DNA from: CAVYXZ01 sp965223835
GTDB taxonomy: Bacteria > Chloroflexota > Anaerolineae > Aggregatilineales > Phototrophicaceae
NCBI GenBank assembly: GCA_965223835.1
Contig: CBDCXQ010000001.1
Location: 5,518,001 to 5,582,000 of the forward strand
Direction: 5' to 3'
Length of the DNA: 64,000 bases
In this document: positions 52,806 to 61,594 of the stretch, one piece after another
How positions within the stretch are numbered: the first letter of the stretch is position 1
Layout of the letters: each line of letters starts with the position of its first letter
Translations under genes and position numbers: made by a program
Notes under the pieces: generated by a model
What the model was told of the DNA's origin: nothing
The model's database searches: none
The model's input: the letters and a program-made list of their open reading frames with translations, nothing else

Positions 52806-54614
52806 TTACTGCACAATCACCGGCACATGCTGGAAGCGCGTTACGTCCACCAGGCCCATATCCGAGATGCGCAGTTCGGGGATAACCACCAGTGCCAATA
52901 AACTGAGTTGCATATAAGCATTGTTGAGTTTGCAGCCACACTCGGCCATCGCTTGCACCATCCGCGCCGATTTTGCCGCTACGATGTCCGCCCGTTCGCT
53001 GGACATCAGGCCACCGATAGGCAGTTCCACCAGCGCCAGTTGCTCGCGGTTGCACACCACGACCACGCCGCCACCAACATCGGCCAGCGTATTGACTGCC
53101 TGCGCCATGTCGGATTCGCTGGTGCCGACGACGATCAGATGATGGCTGTCATGGGCGACGGTCGCGGCAACCGCACAGGGCACATCAAAACCAAAACCGC
53201 TGACGAAGCCGTTGACGATCTCGCCAGTGGCGCGATGCCGTTCCACCAGCGCAATTCGGGCGACGTCGTTTGTCAAATCGGGCAGCACATGATCGTCATT
53301 CACAGATAGTTGTGCGGTCAGGTGCCGCGTCGGCGCTTGATTCTCGATAACACCGATGACATTAGCGGTCACGGAGCCACCATTGATGTAACCATTCGCC
53401 TTGACCGTGAATTGATCGGGTGTCAGCGAATTTTTGATCTTCACCGATTGTTTGAAATGGGGCGCGTGTTCATAGGCTGGCAGTTCAATCGTGAGTTCGC
53501 CGTTTTTCGCGACGACAACGCCATTGGCGATCACCACCTCAGCAGCGAAATTTTCGAGGCTCGAACTCAGCACAATATCGGCATAACGTCCGGGAGCCAG
53601 GCAACCGAGATCGCGGTCTACGCCAAAATGCTGAGCGGTGTTGATCGTCATCATTTGCAGTGCAATCAGCGGGTCACAACCCAGTTCGATAGCATGCTGC
53701 AACACCCGGTCCATGTGACCGTCGTTGACCAGTGTCCCCGCGTGAACATCATCGGTACACAGGATAAATTGCCGGGGATCGAGTCCTTTCTCGGTAATCG
53801 CCGTAATCTGGGCTTCAACGTCATACCACGCCGAACCGAGGCGCATCATTGGGCGCAATCCCCGCCGGGCGCGTTCCACGGCATCCAGCTCACGGGTGTT
53901 TTCGTGGTCATCAGCCGGGCCACCAGCGATATAGGCATGAAACGGTTTGCCGAGGTCCGGGCTGGCATAGTGACCGCCGACGGTTTTCCCGGCCTGCATG
54001 GTCGCGCTCATTTCCGCATGCATGTCGTTGTCGTTGTTAAATACGCCGGGGAAGTTCATCATCTCGCCGAGGCCGATAATCCCCGGCCACTGCATCGCTT
54101 CCGCCACATCCACTGGCGTAATGGTTGATCCGGGACGTTCCAACCCCGGTGCCGATGGAACGCACGAGGGCATCTGCACAAACACGTTGATGGGCATCGT
54201 CGCGGCCTCATCCACCATCATGCGCACCCCATCCAGCCCAAACACGTTGGCGATTTCATGGGGATCCGCAAAAATCGAGGTGGTCCCATGCGGCAGCACC
54301 GCCCGCACATATTCGGTAATCGTACACATGCTGCTCTCGACATGCATATGCCCGTCGGTCAAACCCGGCACCAGGTAACGGCCATTAGCGGCGATCACCT
54401 GCGCATCAGGGCCGATGCAATCGCTGGCATCGGGGCCAATGTAGGCGATACGTCCGCTTTTGATAGCGATGTCCACATCAGGAATCACCTCGCGGGTCAG
54501 CACATTGACCCACTGCCCCTGCTGGATGACGACATCGGCGGGAATACGGCCCATCGCCACGTCCACCAGTTGTTGCGCAACTTCATGCCAGGGTTTGCGC
54601 TGCATGATGTTCAT
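52806..54614 (-). CDS. ade: Adenine deaminase
   Basis: The 602-residue amidohydrolase has LVPGLTDGHMHVESSM (HxH metal motif), the metal-Asp and catalytic region in FILCTDDVHAG, TINTAQHFGVDRDLGC, and VCNREQLALVELPIGGLMS in the C-terminal domain. It converts adenine to hypoxanthine and ammonia. An AAAGG precedes two in-frame ATGs at 54614 and 54605; an earlier ATG at 54716 adds a non-family stretch and is rejected. It is divergent from the DUF883-like gene, with xpt and guaA nearby, forming a purine salvage cluster. Confidence 0.92.
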   Translation of the reverse strand: MNIMQRKPWHEVAQQLVDVAMGRIPADVVIQQGQWVNVLTREVIPDVDIAIKSGRIAYIGPDASDCIGPDAQVIAANGRYLVPGLTDGHMHVESSMCTITEYVRAVLPHGTTSIFADPHEIANVFGLDGVRMMVDEAATMPINVFVQMPSCVPSAPGLERPGSTITPVDVAEAMQWPGIIGLGEMMNFPGVFNNDNDMHAEMSATMQAGKTVGGHYASPDLGKPFHAYIAGGPADDHENTRELDAVERARRGLRPMMRLGSAWYDVEAQITAITEKGLDPRQFILCTDDVHAGTLVNDGHMDRVLQHAIELGCDPLIALQMMTINTAQHFGVDRDLGCLAPGRYADIVLSSSLENFAAEVVIANGVVVAKNGELTIELPAYEHAPHFKQSVKIKNSLTPDQFTVKANGYINGGSVTANVIGVIENQAPTRHLTAQLSVNDDHVLPDLTNDVARIALVERHRATGEIVNGFVSGFGFDVPCAVAATVAHDSHHLIVVGTSESDMAQAVNTLADVGGGVVVVCNREQLALVELPIGGLMSSERADIVAAKSARMVQAMAECGCKLNNAYMQLSLLALVVIPELRISDMGLVDVTRFQHVPVIVQ

Positions 54615-54653
54615 ACCTTTCGTTCTATATTTCAAACAAGATACTTGGAATCC

Positions 54654-54683
54654 TTCCCAAATGCCAGCCATAAGGTTTATAAT
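54654..54683 (+). promoter_or_regulatory. Promoter of the DUF883-like gene
   Basis: TATAAT (54678-54683) with TTCCCA (54654-54659) 18 bases upstream is a plausible promoter, 32 bases before the ATG. GGAG precedes the start codon by 9 bases. Confidence 0.45.
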
Positions 54684-54714
54684 AAAGACAAGGGAAGTTT
54701 TGGAGAATACGATC

Positions 54715-55053
54715 ATGGCATCAAATGGAACTGCACAGGTCGACAGTAACGAAGTGAAGCGCGAAGTTTATGAAAAGGCGGAGGAAATCCGCAAAGAGGC
54801 AGCCAAAAAGCTGAACACCGCCGCTGAAACCATTCGGCAGGAAGTCCGCGATAACGAAGCCGACGCCGATGCGGTGGCGAAGGCAGATGAAATCGCGGAA
54901 CACCTGGAGAAGACAGCCCATTATCTCAATGACCACTCGCTCGAACAGATGGGGGAAGATGCCACTGAGGTGGTCGTCAAAAACCCCTGGCAGGCAGTGC
55001 TGGTGGCGCTGGTGATCGGCATTATTATCGGGTTCATTCTCAAGCGCCGTTAG
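54715..55053 (+). CDS. DUF883/YqjD/ElaB-like membrane-anchored protein
   Basis: The 112-residue protein begins ASNGTAQVDSNEVKREVYEK, has a long helical middle with heptad charges, and a C-terminal membrane anchor starting NPWQAVLVALVIGII and ending LKRR. This arrangement matches DUF883 proteins, some of which bind ribosomes at the inner membrane in stationary phase. ATG at 54715 with GGAG upstream; a longer open frame begins outside. It is followed by a clear terminator. Confidence 0.85.
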   Translation: MASNGTAQVDSNEVKREVYEKAEEIRKEAAKKLNTAAETIRQEVRDNEADADAVAKADEIAEHLEKTAHYLNDHSLEQMGEDATEVVVKNPWQAVLVALVIGIIIGFILKRR

Positions 55054-55076
55054 GCGACTAACCAGGTATTTCACAC

Positions 55077-55104
55077 AAACCGGGCTAAAAAGGCCCGGTT
55101 TTTT
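55077..55104 (+). terminator. Rho-independent terminator after the DUF883-like gene
   Basis: AAACCGGGC pairs with GCCCGGTTT around a 7-base loop and is followed by TTT; 24 bases after the stop. A TATAAT directly follows and might start the next transcript. Confidence 0.85.
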
Positions 55105-55127
55105 ATAATCTATACATAGGGATTTCG

Positions 55128-55478
55128 ATGTCGAATTTCATGGTCAAATTCATGGTGCTGTTTGGCAAGCCGATCAATCAGGCTGAATTCGAGGACGCGT
55201 ACAATGATTTTTTCGCACTGGTCGAGCGGATGCCCAACATCAGCCGCCGCCAGGTTATTGATGTGCTGGGTAGTCCGGTTGGTGAAACGCGCCTGTTCCG
55301 TATTCTGGAAGTTTACTTTGAAGATCGCGATGCACTGGATGCGGCCCTGCGCTCCAAAGCCGGGCAGGAAGCCGGTAACGAGCTAAGTCGATTTGAGGCC
55401 GGGTCGTTCGAGATGGTTTTCGCCGAAGTGTATGAGGAAGCGGGTGGCACCACGCCCAATGGAACGGAGAAGAAATAG
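55128..55478 (+). CDS. EthD-like dimeric alpha/beta-barrel protein
   Basis: The 116-residue protein begins FMVKFMVLFGKPINQAEFED, has the family's small beta-alpha fold and FRILEVYFEDRDALDAALR. EthD-family proteins have unknown reactions and often accompany catabolic genes. Its stop is 2 bases before the xpt start, so they are likely cotranscribed. Confidence 0.82.
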   Translation: MSNFMVKFMVLFGKPINQAEFEDAYNDFFALVERMPNISRRQVIDVLGSPVGETRLFRILEVYFEDRDALDAALRSKAGQEAGNELSRFEAGSFEMVFAEVYEEAGGTTPNGTEKK

Positions 55479-55480
55479 TC

Positions 55481-56059
55481 ATGCGCCTGTTGAAAGAACG
55501 GATTCAAGCGGAAGGCCAGAACCTGGGCAAGGGCATCCTCAAGATCGATAGCATTCTGAACCATCAGCTTGACCCGGCATTGATGGTAACAATGGGTGAA
55601 GAACTGGCGCAACGCTTCGCCGATGTCGCAGTAGACCGCATCCTCACCGCCGAAATCTCCGGTATTGCACCCGCCTTGACCGCTGGTATGGTGATGAATG
55701 TACCGGTGGTGTATGCCCGTAAGAAAAAGCCGATCACGATGGCCGGGCCGGTGTTCCTGGAAACAGCCCCCAGCCATACCAAAGGCGGTGAGGTTTCGCT
55801 GCTGGTTTCAGCCGAATTTTTGCATCCCAACGAAAATGTACTGATTATCGACGACTTTCTGGCAACCGGGCAGACATTGCTGGCGTTGGCACGGATGGTC
55901 AAGAGTGCGCAGTCGCACCTCACCGGTATTGGCGTCGTCGTCGAGAAAGAATTTGAAGGCGGGCGGGCGCTGATGCACAAAGCCGGTTACGACATTCCCA
56001 TCGAAGCGCTGGTGACGATCACCAACATGGATGATGGCAACATCGTGATTGCGGACTGA
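55481..56059 (+). CDS. xpt: Xanthine phosphoribosyltransferase
   Basis: The 192-residue enzyme has MRLLKERIQAEGQNLGKGILK at the N-terminus, TAEISGIAPALTAGMVMNVP, the PRPP-binding LIIDDFLATGQTLLAL and the end VTITNMDDGNIVI. It makes XMP from xanthine and PRPP, and feeds GMP synthase encoded 4 bases downstream. The ATG at 55481 follows GAGAAGAAAT. Length is typical. Confidence 0.94.
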   Translation: MRLLKERIQAEGQNLGKGILKIDSILNHQLDPALMVTMGEELAQRFADVAVDRILTAEISGIAPALTAGMVMNVPVVYARKKKPITMAGPVFLETAPSHTKGGEVSLLVSAEFLHPNENVLIIDDFLATGQTLLALARMVKSAQSHLTGIGVVVEKEFEGGRALMHKAGYDIPIEALVTITNMDDGNIVIAD

Positions 56060-56063
56060 GCGC

Positions 56064-57614
56064 ATGAATTATCCCCGCCAACATGGCATTGTTATTATTG
56101 ATTTTGGGTCGCAGTATACGCAATTGATCGCCCGCCGGGTACGTGAGCAAAATGTCTATGCGGCGGTGCATCCCTTCGACGCCGACCCGCAAACGATGAA
56201 CGAATATAATCCTAAAGGCTATATCCTATCGGGCGGACCCAACAGTATCTATGAAGATGGTGCGCCGCAACTCCCCCAGCATATCCTCGATTCGGGAAAA
56301 CCCGTGCTAGGCATTTGTTATGGTATGCAAGCCCTGACCCACAAGTTGGGTGGTAAAGTGGCCGGTTCCGCCGCCCATGAGTACGGCCCGGCCCAGATTA
56401 CGCACACGCCGCATAATCCATTGTTAGACGACTTACCCACTACGCTCAAGGTGTGGATGTCGCACGGCGACCGCATTGAACAGCCGCCAACTGGCTTTAT
56501 CCCGCTGGCGCAATCCGAAAATTCACCGTATGCGGCGATTGGACATTTGGGACGCGAACTCTATGGTGTGCAATTTCATCCTGAGGTCGCCCACACGCCG
56601 CGCGGTATTGACCTGCTGCACAATTTTGTCTTCAAGATTTGTGGCTGCCAGGAATCATGGTCGGCGGAAACCTTTATTGAAGATGCGATTCAAACGATTC
56701 GGGAGCGTGTCGGCAACGAACGGGTCTTATTGGGATTGAGCGGCGGCGTCGATTCGGCAGTCACCGGGGCGCTGCTGCAACGCGCCATCGGCACGCAATT
56801 GACCTCGATTTTCGTCAACACCGGGATGCTCCGCAAAAACGAGCCGGAAGATGTGGTTCAGGTGTTTCGAGACGGACAGGGGATGGTACTGATTCCGGTT
56901 GACGCGACCGAGCAATTTCTGGGTACCTTACAGCAGGTTACCGATCCAGAAGAGAAACGCAAGGTGATCGGCAGTTTGTTTATTGATGTGTTCGCCGCCG
57001 AAGCCCGCGCCCTCGAAGGCGTGAAATTTTTGGCACAGGGGACCATCTATCCCGACGTGATCGAAAGCGCCGCCAGCAGCAAATCGTCCCGGACAATCAA
57101 GAGTCACCATAATGTGGGTGGTTTGCCTGATGATCTTCAATTTGAATTGATTGAGCCGCTGCGCGACCTGTTTAAGGATGAAGTGCGCAAAGTGGGTACG
57201 GCGCTGGGCTTACCCGATCATATTGTCTGGCGTCAACCGTTTCCGGGGCCAGGACTGGCGGTGCGCTGTCTGGGTGATCTCACCTGGGAGCGGCTCGAAA
57301 CACTGCGCGAAGCCGATGCCATTTTCCTCGACGAACTGGACAAAGCCAATTTGCTGCGCGAAGGCACCTCACAATCATTCGCGGTGTTGCTACCGGTCAA
57401 AAGCGTCGGTGTGCAGGGCGATAACCGCACCTATGATGAAGTCATTGCGCTGCGCTCGGTGACAACCGATGATTTCATGACCGCCGATTGGTCTCGACTG
57501 AATGATGACCTGCTAGCGCGGGTGAGTAACCGCATCGTCAATGAGGTGCGCGGCGTCAACCGTGTGGTCTATGACATCACCAGCAAACCACCGGGCACGA
57601 TAGAGTGGGAGTAG
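56064..57614 (+). CDS. guaA: GMP synthase (glutamine-hydrolysing)
   Basis: The 516-residue enzyme starts at ATG 56064 (MNYPRQHGIVIIDFGSQYTQ). The glutaminase part has the nucleophile C85 in GICYGMQ and the HPE motif in QFHPEVAH; the ATP-pyrophosphatase part has the PP loop LSGGVDSAV starting near residue 225. The C-terminal dimer domain ends DITSKPPGTIEWE. It converts XMP to GMP. A nearly identical copy of the last 52 bases lies at 58320-58368, behind a toxin-antitoxin pair, as expected for insertion at the gene's 3' end. Confidence 0.96.
   Translation: MNYPRQHGIVIIDFGSQYTQLIARRVREQNVYAAVHPFDADPQTMNEYNPKGYILSGGPNSIYEDGAPQLPQHILDSGKPVLGICYGMQALTHKLGGKVAGSAAHEYGPAQITHTPHNPLLDDLPTTLKVWMSHGDRIEQPPTGFIPLAQSENSPYAAIGHLGRELYGVQFHPEVAHTPRGIDLLHNFVFKICGCQESWSAETFIEDAIQTIRERVGNERVLLGLSGGVDSAVTGALLQRAIGTQLTSIFVNTGMLRKNEPEDVVQVFRDGQGMVLIPVDATEQFLGTLQQVTDPEEKRKVIGSLFIDVFAAEARALEGVKFLAQGTIYPDVIESAASSKSSRTIKSHHNVGGLPDDLQFELIEPLRDLFKDEVRKVGTALGLPDHIVWRQPFPGPGLAVRCLGDLTWERLETLREADAIFLDELDKANLLREGTSQSFAVLLPVKSVGVQGDNRTYDEVIALRSVTTDDFMTADWSRLNDDLLARVSNRIVNEVRGVNRVVYDITSKPPGTIEWE
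57561..57612 (+). repeat. Direct repeat (guaA 3' end, proximal copy)
   Basis: The last coding bases of guaA; 46 of 49 aligned bases match the copy at 58320-58368 after one 3-base gap. The gap and the three substitutions leave most of the encoded residues the same. Confidence 0.85.
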
Positions 57615-57662
57615 GTTTGCTGTGACACAGAATCAGGTGTTAATGGTAGATGGAGATTTGGT

Positions 57663-58048
57663 TTACCATATCACAGTTACTGGATACTGATTAATCCTGG
57701 TATCAATGCTTAAAATAGGCAAATTTTCGAGTCGAGCCTGGGAAATCAACAACCGATCAAAAGGATCACGATGATGATCTGGCAATTCAGCTAGTCCGAG
57801 AATATGCTCTAGTGCTATTGGCAATATGGTTATCTGATTGGTTTCAATTTGCTCATGAATAAGGCCGACCAGCGACATTTTGAGTTCAAGTTTGCCAAGC
57901 TGTGACTTAATCTGCATTTCCCACACAGACACCTACTCAAAAACAGCAAATTCTCGGTGTCATGAATGATATTCCGCACCTGCTGAGATAATTTATTAGA
58001 TTCCTGTGCCAGCCAGAGCAAGGTATGCGTGTCAAGCAAATAACTCAT
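57663..58048 (-). pseudogene. Frameshifted VapC-like PIN-domain toxin
   Basis: The N-terminal frame (MSYLLDTHTLLWLAQES, with active-site Asp6) reads to FLS near 57935 and then goes out of frame; a second frame continues with SVWEMQIKSQLGKLE and ends with LPILSIDTRINQYPV and the acidic PIN residues in RDPFDRLLISQA. One base deleted near 57925-57935 would explain it. Two frames together match a PIN ribonuclease of the VapC type, so the toxin is probably inactive unless the shift is a sequencing error. Its start overlaps the antitoxin stop (ATGA). Confidence 0.8.
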
Positions 58049-58248
58049 TCTTCGCCCAGCCAGAATGAGTCAGGCAATTCGGCATCAAAATCATCACTTA
58101 CCCAGACCAGGCCAGCGTGAAGATCAAAGACTCGTTGTCGCTTTTGGGGCGGTTTTGCCTCTGACTGCTCCTGGATGTAGGCGACAAGCTGCTGTTTTTC
58201 TTCGGCTGTTAATTGGTCAATCGTGTGGTAAAGCGTTTTCAAATTCAT
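58045..58248 (-). CDS. DUF2281/VapB-like antitoxin
   Basis: The 67-residue protein starts at ATG 58248 (MNLKTLYHTIDQLTAEEKQQ), has a helical dimerization segment (QQLVAYIQEQSE) and an acidic C-terminal tail (VSDDFDAELPDSFWLGEE) that could block the toxin active site. It overlaps the toxin gene by 4 bases, as in coupled toxin-antitoxin operons. It may persist after the toxin was lost. Confidence 0.82.
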   Translation of the reverse strand: MNLKTLYHTIDQLTAEEKQQLVAYIQEQSEAKPPQKRQRVFDLHAGLVWVSDDFDAELPDSFWLGEE

Positions 58249-58319
58249 TGTCGAAAAATCCTGATACTTCACTGCTATTATACCATGTAGCAAGACGACA
58301 GCGGGCGACAGGACAACCA

Positions 58320-58368
58320 CGTGTCTACGACATCACCAGCCAACCACCGGGCACGATTGAGTGGGAGT
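58320..58368 (+). repeat. Direct repeat (guaA 3' end, distal copy)
   Basis: Matches guaA bases 57561-57612 with one 3-base gap and three substitutions, two of them silent in the guaA frame. It ends with a TGA stop. No guaA coding sequence precedes it. Confidence 0.85.
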
Positions 58369-58407
58369 GATAGCGATCTGCAACCTGATGCAATTGCGGT
58401 TGAGATC

Positions 58408-58435
58408 AAAAAGGAGCGCTAACCACGCGCCCCTT
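58408..58435 (-). terminator. Terminator of the Tat-exported MBL gene
   Basis: On the minus strand, AAGG-x-GCGC pairs with GCGC-x-CCTT around a 7-base loop, then TTTTT follows; about 15 bases after the MBL gene stop. Confidence 0.7.
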
Positions 58436-58450
58436 AGACGACACATTACA

Positions 58451-59386
58451 TTAAAAGGCCACTGGATAGAATCTGAAGCCGTCACCGTCGCGTACCACGT
58501 GACCTAAACCGGGGAACGGGAAGTGATAACCAAAGACCGGAATGCCTTCATCGGCGGCCATGCCCAGAACCCTGATGCGCGTTTCGGTTGCCAGGTCGCC
58601 ATCGGCGTCAAACTGGGCGTGCCAACCGGGATTTGTGGTGTGCGCATAGACATTCAAGACACTATCCACCAGATGAATGAGTTGACTGCCGCCGCTATCG
58701 ATTACGAATCCCATGTGTCCGGGGGTATGTCCCGGTGTTGCCAGCGCGGTTAAGTCGCCGATTGCATCGCCATCATTGTAAAATTCGATCTGTTCAGCAT
58801 CGAGGGCAGGCTGCAATTTCGCCAGCGCCGCACCGGTTACATCCGGCAGGCTTTCCATGAATTCGAACTCGGCCTGTGGGAACATCACCATCGCGTTCGG
58901 AAAAGTCAGGACGCCCTCATTGCTCAGGCCGTTGGTGTGGTCCGGGTGCCAGTGGGAGTTAACGACCATGCTGACGTCTTCAGCACTAATCCCGGCAACC
59001 GCCAGTGAGTCCACCAGCGCACCGCCATTCGCCGCCCCCATCCCGGTGTCAAATACAATCACATTGTCGCCATTGCGGGCCACCAGAATATCAACCAGCG
59101 CATTGAGCGAATTGTCATCATTCAGAATGCCAATGTTATCAAAGAACGCAATGACATCATCCGCTGGCTGGTTCGCACCAAAAATTGTCGCATCCAGCGC
59201 AAACCCCACATCTTTGATGACCATCATCTCCCAGTCACCCAATGTGAACCGATAAATAGCGTTAAATGAACCCATAGAGTCTGGTTGAGCCAAAACCAAT
59301 CCGCCGCTAGCGGATAACACACCGGCGCTCACGGCACTGGTCCCCATGAGTTTCAGCAAATTACGTCGTGAAAGATTGTTTGCCAT
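58451..59386 (-). CDS. Tat-exported MBL-fold hydrolase
   Basis: The 311-residue protein has a twin-arginine signal (SRRNLLKLMGTSAVSAGVL) and a cleavage region ending VLAQ. The mature part has the zinc motif NSHWHPDHTNG, PGHTPGHMGF and the end FGYHFPFPGLGH. It belongs to the lactonase/hydrolase side of the MBL fold; the substrate is unknown. The ATG at 59386 lies 6 bases after GAGGAG; an earlier ATG is rejected. Export folded suggests a metal loaded in the cytoplasm. It is divergent from the PQQ-type lipoprotein gene. Confidence 0.9.
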   Translation of the reverse strand: MANNLSRRNLLKLMGTSAVSAGVLSASGGLVLAQPDSMGSFNAIYRFTLGDWEMMVIKDVGFALDATIFGANQPADDVIAFFDNIGILNDDNSLNALVDILVARNGDNVIVFDTGMGAANGGALVDSLAVAGISAEDVSMVVNSHWHPDHTNGLSNEGVLTFPNAMVMFPQAEFEFMESLPDVTGAALAKLQPALDAEQIEFYNDGDAIGDLTALATPGHTPGHMGFVIDSGGSQLIHLVDSVLNVYAHTTNPGWHAQFDADGDLATETRIRVLGMAADEGIPVFGYHFPFPGLGHVVRDGDGFRFYPVAF

Positions 59387-59600
59387 TTTCTTCTCCTCAA
59401 CCATAACATTAATGTTGGTGCGCGATTGTAAGCACTGGCCGGGGCCAGACGCACAATCGCTTGCAGATTATATCAATGAGGCGGTTGGGATTGCTATTTG
59501 CAGGCCATCTGCTAATCGAATGCCAATAGTACGGTCGCAAATCGGCGGACGCGCTGTATAATGCAAAGTCGTTTTGTCCGGTTAAAGTCCGCAGGTTCCT

Positions 59601-61037
59601 TTGATTCGCCAACGCCTATTCTCTGCCCTGATGCTGCTGGTCTTCACTGCGGCCTGTAGCAACGGGGAAACGCAAACGTTCCAGGCAACGGTTGCACCAA
59701 CCTTAATTGGGGCCGGAGCGCCCATCTACAGCCCGACACCAACGTTGACAGCCACGTTGACGCCGACGTTTACCCCGTCGCCGACCCATACCATCACGCC
59801 ATCCCCAACCTTGACGCCAACTCGGACAGCGACATCAACCTTGACTTACACGCCTTCACCGACATTGACGCCGACAACTGAATTGTTAACCCTGACATCG
59901 CCGGTCAAGGTGGGTGCGCCGCGTGCCTTCCTGCATCAACCTGCACCTTTAGCCCCCACCGCAGGCTGGTCCTGTGATGATTTTCCCTGTGAAGATGATA
60001 TAGCAGGTTTTATGGAACGTATTCAGGTTCCCGGTGGCTATCGCCTGGATTATGTGGGGCAGTTTCCCGGCCAGCCGCTGCAAATCACCTATGGCCCCGA
60101 TGAGCGGCTGTACGCGACGGTCTGGGAGGATGGGGCGAACCGGATTGGCGCGGTGTATGCCATGACGGAAGACGGTGCAACGGAACGTTATGCCGGGGAT
60201 TTCGTCTCGCCACTTGGTCTGGCGTTCCAGCCGGGGACCGAGGTGCTGTATGTCAGCAGCCGCGTTGACCTGCTCAGTGGTGGCGCATTGTGGCGGATTG
60301 AACCCAACCGTGAACCCGACCTGATTTTGGATGACCTGCCCTGCTGCTATGGTCTTATTGATAATCAACCCAACGGATTGATTTTTGGTCCTGATGGTTA
60401 TCTGTATATGGGAATCGGATCGCTGACGGATCGTGCTGAATCAGCGACGCGGGACGAATTTGCCCAAATTGATCCGCTGGAAGCTGCCGTGCTGCGCATT
60501 CAACCCCACACCGGCCAGGTCGAAGCCTTTGCTCAGGGCCTGCGCAATCCATTTGACATCACCTTTGATAGCACAGGGCAATTCTACGCTACCGACCAAG
60601 GGTTAGTGTCTGGGCAGGGTGATCGGTTGATACTACTTGAACCTGATGCCCATTATGGTTGGCCCTATTATCGCACGCGTGCGTGTGCGGACTGTCCGGC
60701 ACGTCCATCAGGCCTGGATGTACGCCCGGAATTGTTCACCTTCCCACCTTACAGCATCCCACGGGGTCTGGTCGCTTACACCGGCACGCAATTCCCGGAA
60801 AATCTGTACAACAGCCTGTTTGTCGTCCTGTGGAACGGCATCGAAGACGCCCAACGCGTCGTCTTATTCACGCCCTTGACCATCGCGCAGGCGCTAAATG
60901 GTGGACAAAATCCAATAGGTGAACCATTTGTAACCGGCTTAATTCGCCCCATTGATGTAACGATTGCGCCTGATGGGTCGCTGGTCGTGGCCGATTTTAT
61001 TTATGGGCACATCTGGCGTGTGCGTTACGCGGGGTAA
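59601..61037 (+). CDS. Sorbosone/glucose dehydrogenase-like lipoprotein
   Basis: The 478-residue protein starts at TTG 59601. A lipobox FTAAC with C19 gives a lipid anchor. A Thr/Pro-rich linker (about 45-95, TPTxTP repeats) leads to a six-bladed beta-propeller domain of the GSDH/sorbosone dehydrogenase family: GLAFQPGTEVLYVSSRVD, LIFGPDGYLYMGIGS, GLRNPFDITFDSTGQFYATD and VTIAPDGSLVVADF. PQQ-dependent sugar oxidation is the family's best known role; many members' substrates are unknown. The linker type is common in Chloroflexota. It is followed 6 bases later by a GNAT gene. Confidence 0.9.
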   Translation: MIRQRLFSALMLLVFTAACSNGETQTFQATVAPTLIGAGAPIYSPTPTLTATLTPTFTPSPTHTITPSPTLTPTRTATSTLTYTPSPTLTPTTELLTLTSPVKVGAPRAFLHQPAPLAPTAGWSCDDFPCEDDIAGFMERIQVPGGYRLDYVGQFPGQPLQITYGPDERLYATVWEDGANRIGAVYAMTEDGATERYAGDFVSPLGLAFQPGTEVLYVSSRVDLLSGGALWRIEPNREPDLILDDLPCCYGLIDNQPNGLIFGPDGYLYMGIGSLTDRAESATRDEFAQIDPLEAAVLRIQPHTGQVEAFAQGLRNPFDITFDSTGQFYATDQGLVSGQGDRLILLEPDAHYGWPYYRTRACADCPARPSGLDVRPELFTFPPYSIPRGLVAYTGTQFPENLYNSLFVVLWNGIEDAQRVVLFTPLTIAQALNGGQNPIGEPFVTGLIRPIDVTIAPDGSLVVADFIYGHIWRVRYAG

Positions 61038-61043
61038 AGGCTC

Positions 61044-61541
61044 ATGCTGGATTACACCATTCGAACGGCAGTCACTGAAGACGAAACCATCCTGTGGCAA
61101 ATGTTGTTCTACGCGGCGCATATGGACGAAGAAGCTGAGAAAACGGTTGCCGATGCCTACAGCAATCCGGCGCTGGCAATCTATGTGGAGCAATGGGGCC
61201 GACCAGGCGACCTGGGTAGCATCGCCATGCAATCCCGTCAGGCAATTGGTGCGGCCTGGCTGCGCTTGTTTCCGGCCAATGCTAAAGCCTATAGTCAAAC
61301 GGATCCTGCAACGCCCGAACTGGCGATTGCGGTGCTACCAGAGTTCAGTGGGCAAGGTGTCGGCACCACGTTACTGTGGCATCTGCTCACCGCCGCCCGG
61401 CCTCATTATCCAGCAGTCGCGCTCAATGTCCGCGCCGATAACCCCGCGTTGCGCCTTTACCAGCGACTGGGTTTTGAAATTGTGGGTACGATGATTAACC
61501 GCGCCGGGACCGAATCCTACGATATGCGGCTGCGCTTCTGA
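61044..61541 (+). CDS. GNAT-family N-acetyltransferase
   Basis: The 165-residue protein has YTIRTAVTEDETILWQMLF at the N-terminus, the acetyl-CoA loop LPEFSGQGVGTTLLWHLL, and ALNVRADNPALRLYQRLGF in the C-terminal part, a standard single-domain GNAT. Substrate unknown. It begins 6 bases after the PQQ-type gene and may be cotranscribed. Confidence 0.9.
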   Translation: MLDYTIRTAVTEDETILWQMLFYAAHMDEEAEKTVADAYSNPALAIYVEQWGRPGDLGSIAMQSRQAIGAAWLRLFPANAKAYSQTDPATPELAIAVLPEFSGQGVGTTLLWHLLTAARPHYPAVALNVRADNPALRLYQRLGFEIVGTMINRAGTESYDMRLRF

Positions 61542-61594
61542 TCTGCGTCTCGGCTCTATGTCGAATGGTAAGGCGATTTTCTCCACTGGCATGT

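Noticed and set aside
53310..54128. 272-codon plus-strand frame
   Set aside because: Antisense to adenine deaminase, whose motifs are clear; no independent evidence.
58065..58370. 101-codon plus-strand frame ending like guaA
   Set aside because: It is antisense to the antitoxin and gains the guaA-like end only from the direct repeat.
59738..59880. Tandem DNA repeat in the lipoprotein gene
   Set aside because: It is the coding sequence of a Thr/Pro linker, a common feature in this phylum, not a separate repeat element.
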